Origin: CAZYAK01 sp964403335
Lineage (GTDB): Bacteria; Patescibacteriota; Gracilibacteria; Peribacterales; Peribacteraceae
Length of the DNA stretch: 48,892 nt
Assembly (NCBI GenBank): GCA_964403335.1
Contig: CAYOFI010000011.1
Span: 1-48,892, forward strand
Direction of reading: 5' to 3'
A program made the translations under genes and the position numbers. Positions 23,654 through 30,862 of this stretch are shown one piece after another; the first letter of the stretch is position 1, and the number at the start of each line of letters is the position of its first letter. The notes below the pieces were generated by a model. The model searched no databases. It saw only the letters and a list, made by a program, of their open reading frames with translations, and was not told the origin of the DNA.

Positions 23654-23693
23654 ACTCTAGAGCACTGCTTTTGCTTTTGCAAATCGTTTGCAA
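23654..23693 (-). promoter_or_regulatory. znuA-like promoter with Zur-type operator
   Basis: Minus-strand -10 TAGAGT (23654-23659), 17-bp spacer, -35 TTGCAA (23677-23682). The perfect palindrome TTGCAAATCGTTTGCAA (23677-23693, arms 7 bp, centre TCG) covers the -35, as expected for a repressor site. Confidence 0.7.
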
Positions 23694-23869
23694 GAAGGAG
23701 AATTCACGATCAATAGCCCTTTTGGCATTTTCCCGACCTTTTTACTTGCGTTTGCGGTCAAAATAGCCGATACTGAGCCCGCGAACGACCCGTAGATATC
23801 AACGACGTTCGGAAAGGCTCCTCTCTTTTGCTTCTGCACTTGGGGGATTTTTTTTGTTGTTTTTTTGGG

Positions 23870-23978
23870 CCTCTCCCCCTAACCCCCTCTCCCTGCGGGG
23901 AAGAGGGGGAATGTATGTTTTTTGTTTTACAGCTCCCCTTCCCCTAAGAGGGGAAGGGGTTGGGGGATGGGGTGGGGA
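23870..23978. repeat. REP-like GC-rich repeat (copy 3, two palindromes)
   Basis: Two inverted repeats, CCCCCTCTCCCTGCGGGGAAGAGG type and CCCCTTCCCCTAAGAGGGG type, are separated by an A/T spacer (ATGTATGTTTTTTG). The layout is the same as in the copies at 26629 and 41943. Confidence 0.8.
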
Positions 23979-24006
23979 AAAGGACATTCTCTGCGCGCCG
24001 CGAATT

Positions 24007-24145
24007 AAAAAAAACTCGCATACACTTCACTGCACAGGAATAAAATATACGCGCAGAGAGAAACCGCCTGCCGCGGTTTCTCTCCTTCCTTCCGTCTCGA
24101 TGAATGGATGTTTGTCATGTCCGCAAGGGGACACTGCACACTCTA
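24007..24145 (-). ncRNA. Candidate response-regulator-controlled small transcript
   Basis: A minus-strand -10 TAGAGT (24140-24145) is preceded by 11 bp and then TTAAG-N6-TTAAG (24157-24172), exactly the arrangement at the promoter of the two-component operon. Downstream lie a perfect 12-bp stem (24056-24067/24073-24084, 5-nt loop) and a run of eight T on the minus strand (24007-24014), which could end a transcript of about 125 nt. A GTG 5 nt after the -10 opens a 35-codon frame (begins VSPCGHDKH, stop at 24027), so a small protein is an alternative. No expression evidence exists. Confidence 0.4.
24056..24084. other. Perfect 12-bp hairpin
   Basis: GAGAGAAACCGC pairs with GCGGTTTCTCTC around CTGCC. 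It lies 84 bp past the histidine kinase stop, inside the candidate small transcript. No adjacent U-run supports a simple intrinsic terminator. Confidence 0.7.
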
Positions 24146-24156
24146 CGAGTCCGACC

Positions 24157-24172
24157 TTAAGAAGAGATTAAG
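24157..24172. promoter_or_regulatory. Second response-regulator box (TTAAG-N6-TTAAG)
   Basis: Direct repeats at 24157-24161 and 24168-24172 have an 11-bp period and overlap the histidine kinase stop codon. Their distance to the TAGAGT -10 is 11 bp, identical to that at 26021-26036. Confidence 0.5.
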
Positions 24173-25337
24173 AGAAGCCCACGGTAAACGTGGTTCCTTC
24201 TCCTTGCGAACTGCGAGCGGAAATCTTCCACTTGTGCAGATCGACGATGCGTTTGACGAGTGCCAATCCCAATCCGAATCCTTCTTCCGTGCGCGAGCCT
24301 TCGGCTTGATAGAACCGCTGAAAAATATGCGGAATGGATTCCGGCGCGATGCCGATGCCATTGTCTTCCACGGTCAATTTATTCTTGGTCAGCCGGACTT
24401 TGACGATGGCGCCCGTGGGCCTGCGAAATTTGATCGCATTGCTCAGCAAATTGCCGATCACTTGCCGCAACAACGCGGCATCTCCTTTCACGGAAATCTT
24501 CTCCGTGATGTCCGACGTGAGCGTGACGCCTTGCTCGGCCGCGTACGGCCGGTGCCGCTCCACGGCATCTTGTACCAAGCCCGACAGATCGACGGTCTCT
24601 TGTTGCACAACCAGTTTATCAAGCCGCGCCAACTCGAGCAGCCTTTCGACGAGGACCGAGACGTCTTGCAGATCTTCTTTCGCCGACAAAATTCCCTCGC
24701 GGTATTTTTCATTCCGTAACGCCAGATCGAGAGAGGAGTTCAGCGCGGCGAGCGGCGTGCGCAATTCGTGGCTGGCATCCTGGGTGAATTGCTCCAGGCG
24801 TTCCACCATCTCTTCCGCCGGCTTCAAACTGCTGCGCGCAAAAGAAAGACCGATGAGGAATGTCAGGCCAGAGACCGCAAGGCTCCCCAGCAAATACAAC
24901 ATCACGCGCACCGGCAGATCGCCGTACTGCAACCCTTCGCGGTCCGCCACTTGGATGTAGCCGATAGGTTGGCCGTTCTGGAGAATGGTGCTGGTGAGGA
25001 CGCGGTACTGGTCGTGATCGATTTCAAACCGGTGCACGCCGTTTTTGGGAGAGAAGGGAATATCTGTAAAGAGTCCGCCCGTGAGAAGCGGCCGTCCCAA
25101 CAAATCCAGCACGCGCACGCGGTCGCGGATCACCGGCGGCAGCGGCAGATTGGTGAGCGGGTATGCCTGGGCGAGATTGAGGACGCTTTGGGCCGTCTGG
25201 GTCAGGCGCGATTCGGTCTGGTGGCGCGCGTTGTTGATATCGGCCACCAGGAAGAGTGCGCCATTGATCAGGAACAACCCGAACACGAACGCAGTGAACT
25301 GCAGCGCAATGCGGTAACTGATGCGTGTAAAAATCAT
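24168..25337 (-). CDS. Sensor histidine kinase
   Basis: 389 aa membrane kinase. TM helices at about 10-32 and 145-167 bracket an external sensor domain of about 110 residues (33-144). The dimerisation domain has the H-box DASHELRTPLA with phospho-acceptor H190. The ATPase domain shows the N-box NLLSNAIKFRR, the G1 box VEDNGIGIAPE, the F-box IFQRFYQAEGSR and the G2 box GFGLGLALVKRI, so all catalytic boxes are intact. Its start overlaps the response regulator stop by 4 nt (ATGA). The signal is unknown. The divergent CuA-type lipoprotein gene hints at a copper- or redox-related stimulus, but this is only context. Confidence 0.93.
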   Translation of the reverse strand: MIFTRISYRIALQFTAFVFGLFLINGALFLVADINNARHQTESRLTQTAQSVLNLAQAYPLTNLPLPPVIRDRVRVLDLLGRPLLTGGLFTDIPFSPKNGVHRFEIDHDQYRVLTSTILQNGQPIGYIQVADREGLQYGDLPVRVMLYLLGSLAVSGLTFLIGLSFARSSLKPAEEMVERLEQFTQDASHELRTPLAALNSSLDLALRNEKYREGILSAKEDLQDVSVLVERLLELARLDKLVVQQETVDLSGLVQDAVERHRPYAAEQGVTLTSDITEKISVKGDAALLRQVIGNLLSNAIKFRRPTGAIVKVRLTKNKLTVEDNGIGIAPESIPHIFQRFYQAEGSRTEEGFGLGLALVKRIVDLHKWKISARSSQGEGTTFTVGFS

Positions 25338-25996
25338 TGGGTGGACACAAGATACCCTTTTCCGGGCACGGTCTGAATGACATCTTTGCCCAATTTTCTG
25401 CGCAGGTACGCCACGTGCACGTCCACCGTCTGCGAAAAGAGCAGCTCATCCCGGCCGCCCCACACATGCTCCAGAATGCCGGGGCGATCTTGCACCATGC
25501 CTTTGCGGTGCATCAAAAAATGCAGCAACGCGAATTCCTTGGGGGAGAGATTGATTTTCTTCTTTCCTTTATGCACTTCCTGCGTCGCCGTATCCAAGGT
25601 GATCGGCCCCGCCGTCAGTACAGTCTGCTTCTCGTCACTGTGACGCCGCAAAAGCGCGCGAACGCGCGCGAGGAGGACCGAGAGATCAAACGGCTTGATC
25701 AGATAATCATCCGCGCCGATGTTCAACCCATGCACCACTTCCTGCTGCTTGGTGCGGGCCGTGAGCATGAGGATAGGCATCGTTTTTTTGTTCTGCCGGA
25801 GCATCGTGCAGATCAGATACCCGTCCATGCCCGGCAAGTTGATGTCCAGAATGATCAAATCGACGTCGTGCGTCATGGCTTTCTCGAACCCGTCGCGGCC
25901 GTCGTAGGCGACGGTCACGGCGTAGTGTTCCAGTTCCAAGAACTGACGGATATTGTCGGCCAATTTTTGCTGGTCTTCGATGACAAGGATATGCAT
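25334..25996 (-). CDS. OmpR/PhoB-family response regulator
   Basis: 220 aa. The receiver domain (1-120) has D8, phospho-acceptor D51 (LIILDINLPG) and K101 (IKPFD). The C-terminal winged helix (about 125-218) has the OmpR-type pattern LSPKEFALLHFLMHRKG...VDVHVAYLRRKLG...TVPGKGYLV. It controls transcription when phosphorylated by the adjacent kinase. Its own promoter has TATTCT (26004-26009 on the opposite strand) 7 nt before the start, and the TTAAG-N6-TTAAG box lies 11 bp further, so positive autoregulation is likely. The same box could serve the divergent CuA-type gene. Confidence 0.94.
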   Translation of the reverse strand: MHILVIEDQQKLADNIRQFLELEHYAVTVAYDGRDGFEKAMTHDVDLIILDINLPGMDGYLICTMLRQNKKTMPILMLTARTKQQEVVHGLNIGADDYLIKPFDLSVLLARVRALLRRHSDEKQTVLTAGPITLDTATQEVHKGKKKINLSPKEFALLHFLMHRKGMVQDRPGILEHVWGGRDELLFSQTVDVHVAYLRRKLGKDVIQTVPGKGYLVSTQ

Positions 25997-26003
25997 TGGA
26001 GCA

Positions 26004-26036
26004 AGAATACGCGTACGAGATTAAGGCGACATTAAG
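26004..26036 (-). promoter_or_regulatory. Autoregulated promoter of the two-component operon
   Basis: Minus-strand -10 TATTCT (26004-26009), an 11-bp gap, then direct repeats TTAAG at 26021-26025 and 26032-26036 with an 11-bp period. PhoB-like regulators bind tandem 11-bp repeats that replace the -35 at this distance. The site lies in the 119-bp intergenic region shared with the CuA-type lipoprotein gene. Confidence 0.65.
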
Positions 26037-26115
26037 ACAGACAGTATACCCCTTTAACCCGTCTCCCTACCCTGGTAGGCTGTACTTCCTTACAATTCTT
26101 TTCCCATTTTTCCTC

Positions 26116-26628
26116 ATGGATAAACGGATTCTCACGCCGCTGTTGGCCGCCATGCTCGTGCTCGCCGCCTGTGCTCCCACCGCCGCCGTCCCCGACACCG
26201 ACGATACGATGGATACCGTCACGGAATCCTCGTCTTCGTCGGCCGTCATCGACACCACCGACGATGGCACGGCTTCATCTGACTCCATGGCATCCGAAGG
26301 CATGACCGCCTCCGCAGGTTCCACGACCTCCGAAACGGCCGAGGCTCCGGGCGAGGCCCGCGTGATTGCGATGACGGTCACGGATTTTGAATTTTCCCCC
26401 ACGAGCGTCATGGTGAAGAAAGGCGAGAATGTCGTCATCCGTCTGACGGGCGGCGAAGGCGTCCACGGCATCGCCATTCCCGGCTTGGGCATCAACGTCA
26501 AAATCAATCCGGGCGAGACGGTGGATATCCCCGTCCATTCCGAAACAGCCGGCACTTTTGATTTCTTCTGCTCCGTCCCCTGCGGCCCCGGCCACAAGAG
26601 CATGAAGGGTTCGATTGTGGTGAGCTGA
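26116..26628 (+). CDS. Lipoprotein with a CuA-type cupredoxin domain
   Basis: 170 aa. A lipoprotein signal (MDKRILTPLLAAMLVLAAC) has its lipobox Cys at C19, which fixes the start. A Ser/Thr/Asp-rich disordered linker (20-80) leads to a cupredoxin domain (82-170). The metal site matches cytochrome oxidase subunit II CuA: H118 and the C-terminal C152-SVP-C156-GPG-H160-KS-M163. In COX2 this binuclear copper centre accepts electrons, but no oxidase gene is present here. Possible roles are copper chaperone, copper sensor or periplasm-side electron carrier. It is divergent from the two-component operon across a response-regulator box. The stop is followed at once by a REP-like repeat. Confidence 0.82.
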   Translation: MDKRILTPLLAAMLVLAACAPTAAVPDTDDTMDTVTESSSSSAVIDTTDDGTASSDSMASEGMTASAGSTTSETAEAPGEARVIAMTVTDFEFSPTSVMVKKGENVVIRLTGGEGVHGIAIPGLGINVKINPGETVDIPVHSETAGTFDFFCSVPCGPGHKSMKGSIVVS

Positions 26629-26766
26629 GCCTCATCCTCACCCAAGGGGTCCCCTTTGGGGCAGCTCCTTCTCCCTGCGGGGAGAAGGAGTGTGTTTGTT
26701 GTTTTGTTATAAAAATAAAACATACATTCCCCCTCTCCCCGCAGGGAGAGGGGGCTAGGGGGTGAG
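26629..26766. repeat. REP-like GC-rich repeat (copy 4, two palindromes)
   Basis: It begins directly after the TGA of the CuA-type gene. First palindrome: CCCAAGGGGTCCCCTTTGGGG and CTCCTTCTCCCTGCGGGGAG; spacer of G/T then A/T-rich DNA; second palindrome: CCCCCTCTCCCCGCAGGGAG. Bases 26629-26676 equal copy 1 in reverse complement. It is placed as a terminator between convergent genes. Confidence 0.85.
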
Positions 26767-26770
26767 GCCG

Positions 26771-27331
26771 CTACTCCCTTCGCCTCCGCAACCACCACGC
26801 CAAAAACTTCCCCTTCGGATCGACCATCCGGAAAAATCGGGCATGCCGGATATTTTTCCGATCTTGCTCGGTCAATCGATCTTCAAATGATGCCGGAACG
26901 TCCCGCGAGCCCAGGATCTGCCGCACGGTCCTCGTCTGCACGGGGAATCCGGCCGCGCGGAAATAGTCCGCTGCGATCGCGCGGTTGCGCCGGCCTGCTA
27001 TCAACACGATCTCCGACGCCGATGCCATGGGCATCGTCCGGAGAATGGTGACGACGTTGCGGACATTCTCCGGCGTACTCAGCGAGTCCGCTTCCGTCAC
27101 AATATCCAAAGAGGGAATATTCTCATGCTCCATCAAATACCGGCGCATCTCCACGGCTTCCGAATTCTTCGCGCCATGCGCAGTCACTCCCCCGCTGACA
27201 ATGATCTGACTAAACAACTGCCGGCGGTACAGCTTTGCTCCTGCGCGGGCGCGCAGTTTGGAAGCCAGACCGATGCGCGTACGGCCGTGACCGAGCCCTC
27301 CGCCCAGAATGATGATGATCATGGAGTGCAT
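26771..27331 (-). CDS. DUF218 (YdcF/ElyC-like) protein
   Basis: 186 aa. The DUF218 core is recognisable: an N-terminal strand and Gly loop (IIIILGGGLGHGRTRIG), IIVSGG, a Glu-containing helix (SEAVEMRRYLMEH) and TEADSLSTPENVRN. Family members include ElyC and SanA, linked to envelope polysaccharide or lipid-carrier metabolism, with a Rossmann-like fold. Unlike those, no N-terminal TM segment is seen, so it should be soluble. TAGGAT lies 6 nt before the start on the coding strand (27338-27343). The C-terminal end is very basic and abuts the REP-like repeat. Confidence 0.75.
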   Translation of the reverse strand: MHSMIIIILGGGLGHGRTRIGLASKLRARAGAKLYRRQLFSQIIVSGGVTAHGAKNSEAVEMRRYLMEHENIPSLDIVTEADSLSTPENVRNVVTILRTMPMASASEIVLIAGRRNRAIAADYFRAAGFPVQTRTVRQILGSRDVPASFEDRLTEQDRKNIRHARFFRMVDPKGKFLAWWLRRRRE

Positions 27332-27343
27332 GTCTCGATCCTA

Positions 27344-27373
27344 TTACTCATACCGCAGCGCTTCCATCGGCCC
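27344..27373 (-). pseudogene. Remnant of an ABC permease C-terminus
   Basis: The minus strand reads GPMEALRYE and a stop, the same C-terminal ending (PMEALRYE) as the two intact permeases upstream. It is followed inward by a common environmental repeat (27372-27394). It looks like a duplicated or left-over gene end. Confidence 0.6.
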
Positions 27374-27394
27374 TTCGACTTCGCTCAGGACGAC
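27372..27394. repeat. Short CTTCGACTTCGCTCAGG-type repeat
   Basis: This sequence (translating as PFDFAQDD) is a widespread interspersed motif in environmental bacterial genomes, recognised from experience. It separates the permease remnant from the true end of the intact permease gene. Confidence 0.55.
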
Positions 27395-27407
27395 ATCATT
27401 GCGCATG

Positions 27408-28622
27408 TTATTCGTACCGTAATGCTTCCATTGGGCTGAGGCTGGCCGCATGGCGGGCGGGATACAGACCGAAGACCAATCCCGTTCCCACGGCCATGCC
27501 GACGGCCAGAATGATGGCGGAGATGGAGAGAGAATACTCCACGGGTCCGAGCACGGTGGAGGCGAGGCTTGCCAATGCCCAACCCGCCAACCCGCCGATG
27601 ATAATACCCACGATACCGCCCGTGAACGTGAGGGAGATGGATTCCAATAAAAATTGCAGGAGAATGTCTCTGCGCTTGGCGCCGACGGCTTTGCGCAGGC
27701 CGATCTCGCGCGTGCGTTCCGTGACGGAGACCAACATGATGTTCATGATGCCGATGCCGCCCACAAGGAGGGAGATGCCGGCGATGAGCGAGAGGAAGAC
27801 GGTCAAGCCGAGCGTGACGGAGTTGATGGTGGCCGTGATTTGTTCCGCGCCGCGCGCGATGAAGTCGTCTTTATCCGGATCGTCGTCCGGGTTCACCAGG
27901 CGGTGGCGTTGGCGCAGCAGCAGCGTGACGTCTTGCTTGGCGATGGCCTGATCCCCGACCGTTTTAAGCGTGATGTACGTCAAGAATTTTTGGCCGCTTA
28001 AGGCTTTAGCGGTGGTGAACGGCAAATAGACCGGTGCATCCAAATCGGACAGCAGCAAGGATCCTTGTTTTTGCAATGTGCCCACGACCGTGAACGACTG
28101 CCCGCCGATGGCGATGCGTTTGCCAAGCGGATCGACATCGCCAAACAGATCCGTGACGGTTTTGGACGACACCACCGCCACGTTTTTGGCGCCGTCTTCA
28201 TCGCCCTGGTCAAGCAATCGGCCCTTATCCAATTTTAAACCGTAGTTCTCGAAGAATTCTTTATGCGCGCCGAACACGATCGGGCTGCGCTCCTCGCGGC
28301 CGTAGGACACCGGCTTCGCCACGATGATCACCGGCACCACGTTCGTGACGGTGGAGAGACGGCGGATGGCCTCGTAGTCTTCGTACGTGAGGGAGTCCAA
28401 GTTGCCGCCGAATTTTTCCAGACCCGCGGGGAACACGTCCATGGTGTTGGTACCCACGGATTCGATCTGCGTGAGGATGTAATTTTGGAAACTGTTGCCG
28501 ATGGACACCATCAGCACGACCGACGAGACGCCGATGATGATCCCGAGCATCGTCAGCGCGGAACGCGTTTTGTTGGCGGTGATCCCGCGGACGGCCGTCG
28601 ATAATAGGTCATGCGTTTTCAT
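27408..28622 (-). CDS. MacB-like ABC transporter permease (distal copy)
   Basis: 404 aa. The N-terminal TM helix follows the family opening (AVRGITANKTRSALTMLGII), then a MacB_PCD-type external domain of about 220 residues, and three C-terminal TM helices of the FtsX domain with the conserved GGIGIMNIMLVSVTERTREI and PMEALRYE end. The family works by mechanotransmission, pumping substrate from the outer face rather than through the membrane. It has the same architecture as the permease immediately upstream, so a heterodimer is likely. It is the last gene of the MarR-led operon. A fragment of a third permease end follows it. Confidence 0.88.
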   Translation of the reverse strand: MKTHDLLSTAVRGITANKTRSALTMLGIIIGVSSVVLMVSIGNSFQNYILTQIESVGTNTMDVFPAGLEKFGGNLDSLTYEDYEAIRRLSTVTNVVPVIIVAKPVSYGREERSPIVFGAHKEFFENYGLKLDKGRLLDQGDEDGAKNVAVVSSKTVTDLFGDVDPLGKRIAIGGQSFTVVGTLQKQGSLLLSDLDAPVYLPFTTAKALSGQKFLTYITLKTVGDQAIAKQDVTLLLRQRHRLVNPDDDPDKDDFIARGAEQITATINSVTLGLTVFLSLIAGISLLVGGIGIMNIMLVSVTERTREIGLRKAVGAKRRDILLQFLLESISLTFTGGIVGIIIGGLAGWALASLASTVLGPVEYSLSISAIILAVGMAVGTGLVFGLYPARHAASLSPMEALRYE

Positions 28623-28635
28623 GGAATGCGAGAAT

Positions 28636-28717
28636 GATTGTTATATTGTTAAATTGCTATATTGCTTATCCAATGGAAAATTTCCTTTCAATATAACAAT
28701 ATAACCATATAGCAATC
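28636..28717. repeat. Tandem-repeat hairpin E (8-bp units)
   Basis: Left arm 28636-28664 and right arm 28689-28717 (29 nt each, about four mismatches). Arms are AT-rich 8-bp units ATTGTTAT, ATTGTTAA, ATTGCTAT. The hairpin sits between two co-directional genes of one operon and could affect mRNA processing. Confidence 0.85.
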
Positions 28718-28733
28718 CGGTAATAGGAGAAAA

Positions 28734-29960
28734 TTACTCATATCTCAAAGCTTCCATAGGGGAAAGATTGGCCGCCGACCGTGCGGGGGAGATCCCGAAG
28801 ACGAGACCCGTGAGCGCGGCCATCAATACGGACGCGAACATGGACGGCACGGAGACCGCGAAGACATAGGTGGAGAGGAGGCCGTTCACATACAGTGACG
28901 CGACATACGCGAGCCCCGTCCCGAGCACGAGTCCGATCAATCCGCCGATGCCGGTGAGGAAAATCGCCTCAAGGAGGAATTGCAGCAAGATGTCGCGGCG
29001 TTTGGCGCCGACGGCTTTGCGGAGCCCAATCTCGCGCGTGCGTTCGGTGACGGACACCAACATGATGTTCATGATGCCGATGCCTCCCACAAGAAGGGAG
29101 ATGGCGGCGACAGTGGTGATGAAGAACGTGAGCCCAAGCGACACACCTGTGAGGATTTCACTGGCTTGGGCGGCGTTGCGGACGGCGAAGTCGTCCTTCG
29201 TCAGATCGTTGTCAGGATTATCGATGGAGTGGCGCTGACGAATGAGCAGGGTGACATCGTCGGTGGCAACGTCGACGTTGCCCACCGCGAGCATGGTGGC
29301 ATAGTTGACGTACTTCTGGCCCGTGAGGTTGCGGGAGACGTTGTAGGGGACGTAGATGCGGTTATCGGCGTTCTGGAAGAATTGGGATCCAAGCGCTTTG
29401 GCGACACCGATGACCGTGAACGTGTTGTCGCCGATCTTGATGCGCTTGCCTAACGGGTCGGCACCGCTGAAGAGTTTTGTGGCGACATCCGGCCCCAGCA
29501 GCGCGCTGAGCTTGGCGCCATCGTCGTCGCTGCGGTCGATGACGCGCCCGACTTCGGCCTCGATGTTTTGGTTCGCGAAAAATTCCGGCGCGACACCCAG
29601 TACTTGGGGCGATGCGATTTCGCGTCCGTAGGAGACCTGGCCGGGCAGGAAAATGACGGGTGCGACGGAGGTGATGGTGCGCAGCTTGCGCATCGCGTCG
29701 ATATCGTCGAATTTCAAACTGTCGTGGCCCGTGCTCACGGCGTTGGGGCCGCCTTCCTGCTGTCCCGGGAAGATGACCATCGATTTGGCTCCAAGACTGC
29801 TGATTTGCCCCAAGATGACGCCCTTCATGCTTTCGCCGACCGCGCTCATCAAGACCACCGCCCCTACGCCGACGATGATGCCGAGCATGGTGAGCATCGA
29901 CCGCGAGAGGTTCACGGTGATGCCTTTGGATGCCGATCGGAGGGTGTCGGTGATACGCAT
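28734..29960 (-). CDS. MacB-like ABC transporter permease (proximal copy)
   Basis: 408 aa, paralogue of the next gene with the same layout: N-terminal TM (NLSRSMLTMLGIIVGVGAVV), external domain (about 50-275), three C-terminal TM helices with GGIGIMNIMLVSVTERTREI and a PMEALRYE ending. The external domains of the two copies have diverged while the FtsX core is nearly identical, which suits a heterodimeric exporter. It lies 45 bp after the ATPase gene and 111 bp before its paralogue, with hairpin E between. Confidence 0.88.
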   Translation of the reverse strand: MRITDTLRSASKGITVNLSRSMLTMLGIIVGVGAVVLMSAVGESMKGVILGQISSLGAKSMVIFPGQQEGGPNAVSTGHDSLKFDDIDAMRKLRTITSVAPVIFLPGQVSYGREIASPQVLGVAPEFFANQNIEAEVGRVIDRSDDDGAKLSALLGPDVATKLFSGADPLGKRIKIGDNTFTVIGVAKALGSQFFQNADNRIYVPYNVSRNLTGQKYVNYATMLAVGNVDVATDDVTLLIRQRHSIDNPDNDLTKDDFAVRNAAQASEILTGVSLGLTFFITTVAAISLLVGGIGIMNIMLVSVTERTREIGLRKAVGAKRRDILLQFLLEAIFLTGIGGLIGLVLGTGLAYVASLYVNGLLSTYVFAVSVPSMFASVLMAALTGLVFGISPARSAANLSPMEALRYE

Positions 29961-30005
29961 GGGCGTGATGTGCTGATCGAACGGAGACGTGCGCGTCGCA
30001 CGTCT

Positions 30006-30746
30006 TTACTTAAGGGAGGAGACGTGGCCGGCGATCATGCGCTTGAAGTCCGTGGTGTCTTTGTCGATGCGGCCGTCCTTGATGTAGATGATGCGCTCGG
30101 CGTGTTCGGCCGTGGTGCGTTCGTGCGTGACCAAGATGATCGTGTGACCGTCTTTGTGGAGCTGCTGCAAGGCCTCCATGACCGCGACGCCCGAAGCGGA
30201 GTCCAGGTTGCCCGTCGGTTCATCCGCGAAGATGACATCCGGTTGCGTCACAAGGGCGCGGGCGATGGCGACGCGCTGCTTTTGTCCGCCCGAGAGCTGG
30301 CTACTCAGATAATCTTTGCGCTCCGTAAGCTCGACGGTCTTGATGGCTTGCAGCGCGAGCTTTTCGCGATCGCGGGATTTGATGGTCGGGTGATACAGAA
30401 GGGGCAACAGCACGTTTTGTTGCACCGTCGTGCGCGGCAACAGGTTGAAAGCTTGGAACACAAAGCTCACGCGGGTGGCGCGGATTTTTGCCAACGCATC
30501 GTCATCCATCGCGGCGGTGGGCTTCCCTTGGAACAGGTAGTCGCCGCCGGTATGCATATCCAGGAATCCCAAGATGTGCATGAGCGTGGACTTGCCCGAA
30601 CCGGACGGACCCATGATCGCGACGAACTCTCCTTTGTTGATGGTGAGATCGATATCGTAGAGCACGGGCGTCGGCACTCCGTCGTTGAAGTACGATTTGC
30701 AGAGCTTGCGGGTTTCGATGAGGGGGGCGTGGTGGGTGGAGGTCAT
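30006..30746 (-). CDS. MacB/LolD-type ABC transporter ATPase
   Basis: 246 aa nucleotide-binding subunit. Walker A GPSGSGKS, Q-loop (FVFQAFNLLPRTTV), signature LSGGQKQR, Walker B VIFADEP followed by TGNLDS, and the H-loop THE are all present. The TGNLDS and FNLLP features are typical of the MacB/LolD/FtsE subfamily. It would power the two permeases encoded next. The gene lies 112 bp downstream of the membrane fusion protein gene, separated by hairpin D. The C-terminal ~25 residues (KDTTDFKRMIAGHVSSLK) extend past the core domain. Confidence 0.94.
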   Translation of the reverse strand: MTSTHHAPLIETRKLCKSYFNDGVPTPVLYDIDLTINKGEFVAIMGPSGSGKSTLMHILGFLDMHTGGDYLFQGKPTAAMDDDALAKIRATRVSFVFQAFNLLPRTTVQQNVLLPLLYHPTIKSRDREKLALQAIKTVELTERKDYLSSQLSGGQKQRVAIARALVTQPDVIFADEPTGNLDSASGVAVMEALQQLHKDGHTIILVTHERTTAEHAERIIYIKDGRIDKDTTDFKRMIAGHVSSLK

Positions 30747-30785
30747 GAGTGAACGAAGCTAAGGATAACAATAAGAGACGCAGAC

Positions 30786-30862
30786 GGGATAGAAGGGATA
30801 GACGGGATAGACGTATTTTCATTTTCCTCTATCCCCTCTATGGCCTCTATTCCTTCTATTAC
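30786..30862. repeat. Tandem-repeat hairpin D (9-bp units)
   Basis: Left arm 30786-30813 has units ACGGGATAG and AAGGGATAG; right arm 30835-30862 (with more units from 30826) has CCCTCTATG, GCCTCTATT, CCTTCTATT. The right arm covers the stop codon of the membrane fusion protein. It lies within an operon. Confidence 0.8.

Larger units (their letters stand above)
23694..24167. other. 474-bp stretch without an established gene
   Basis: It holds AT-rich DNA (23694-23866), a REP-like repeat (23870-23978) and a candidate minus-strand small transcript (24145 down to about 24007) with its own response-regulator box. No conventional gene is seen. Confidence 0.6.

Noticed and set aside
23657..23839. 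A 60-codon minus-strand frame upstream of the znuA-like gene, whose end (KGLLIVNSP) faintly recalls a topoisomerase I N-terminus
   Set aside because: The similarity is only a few residues, the frame ends inside the znuA promoter and operator, and no promoter was seen.
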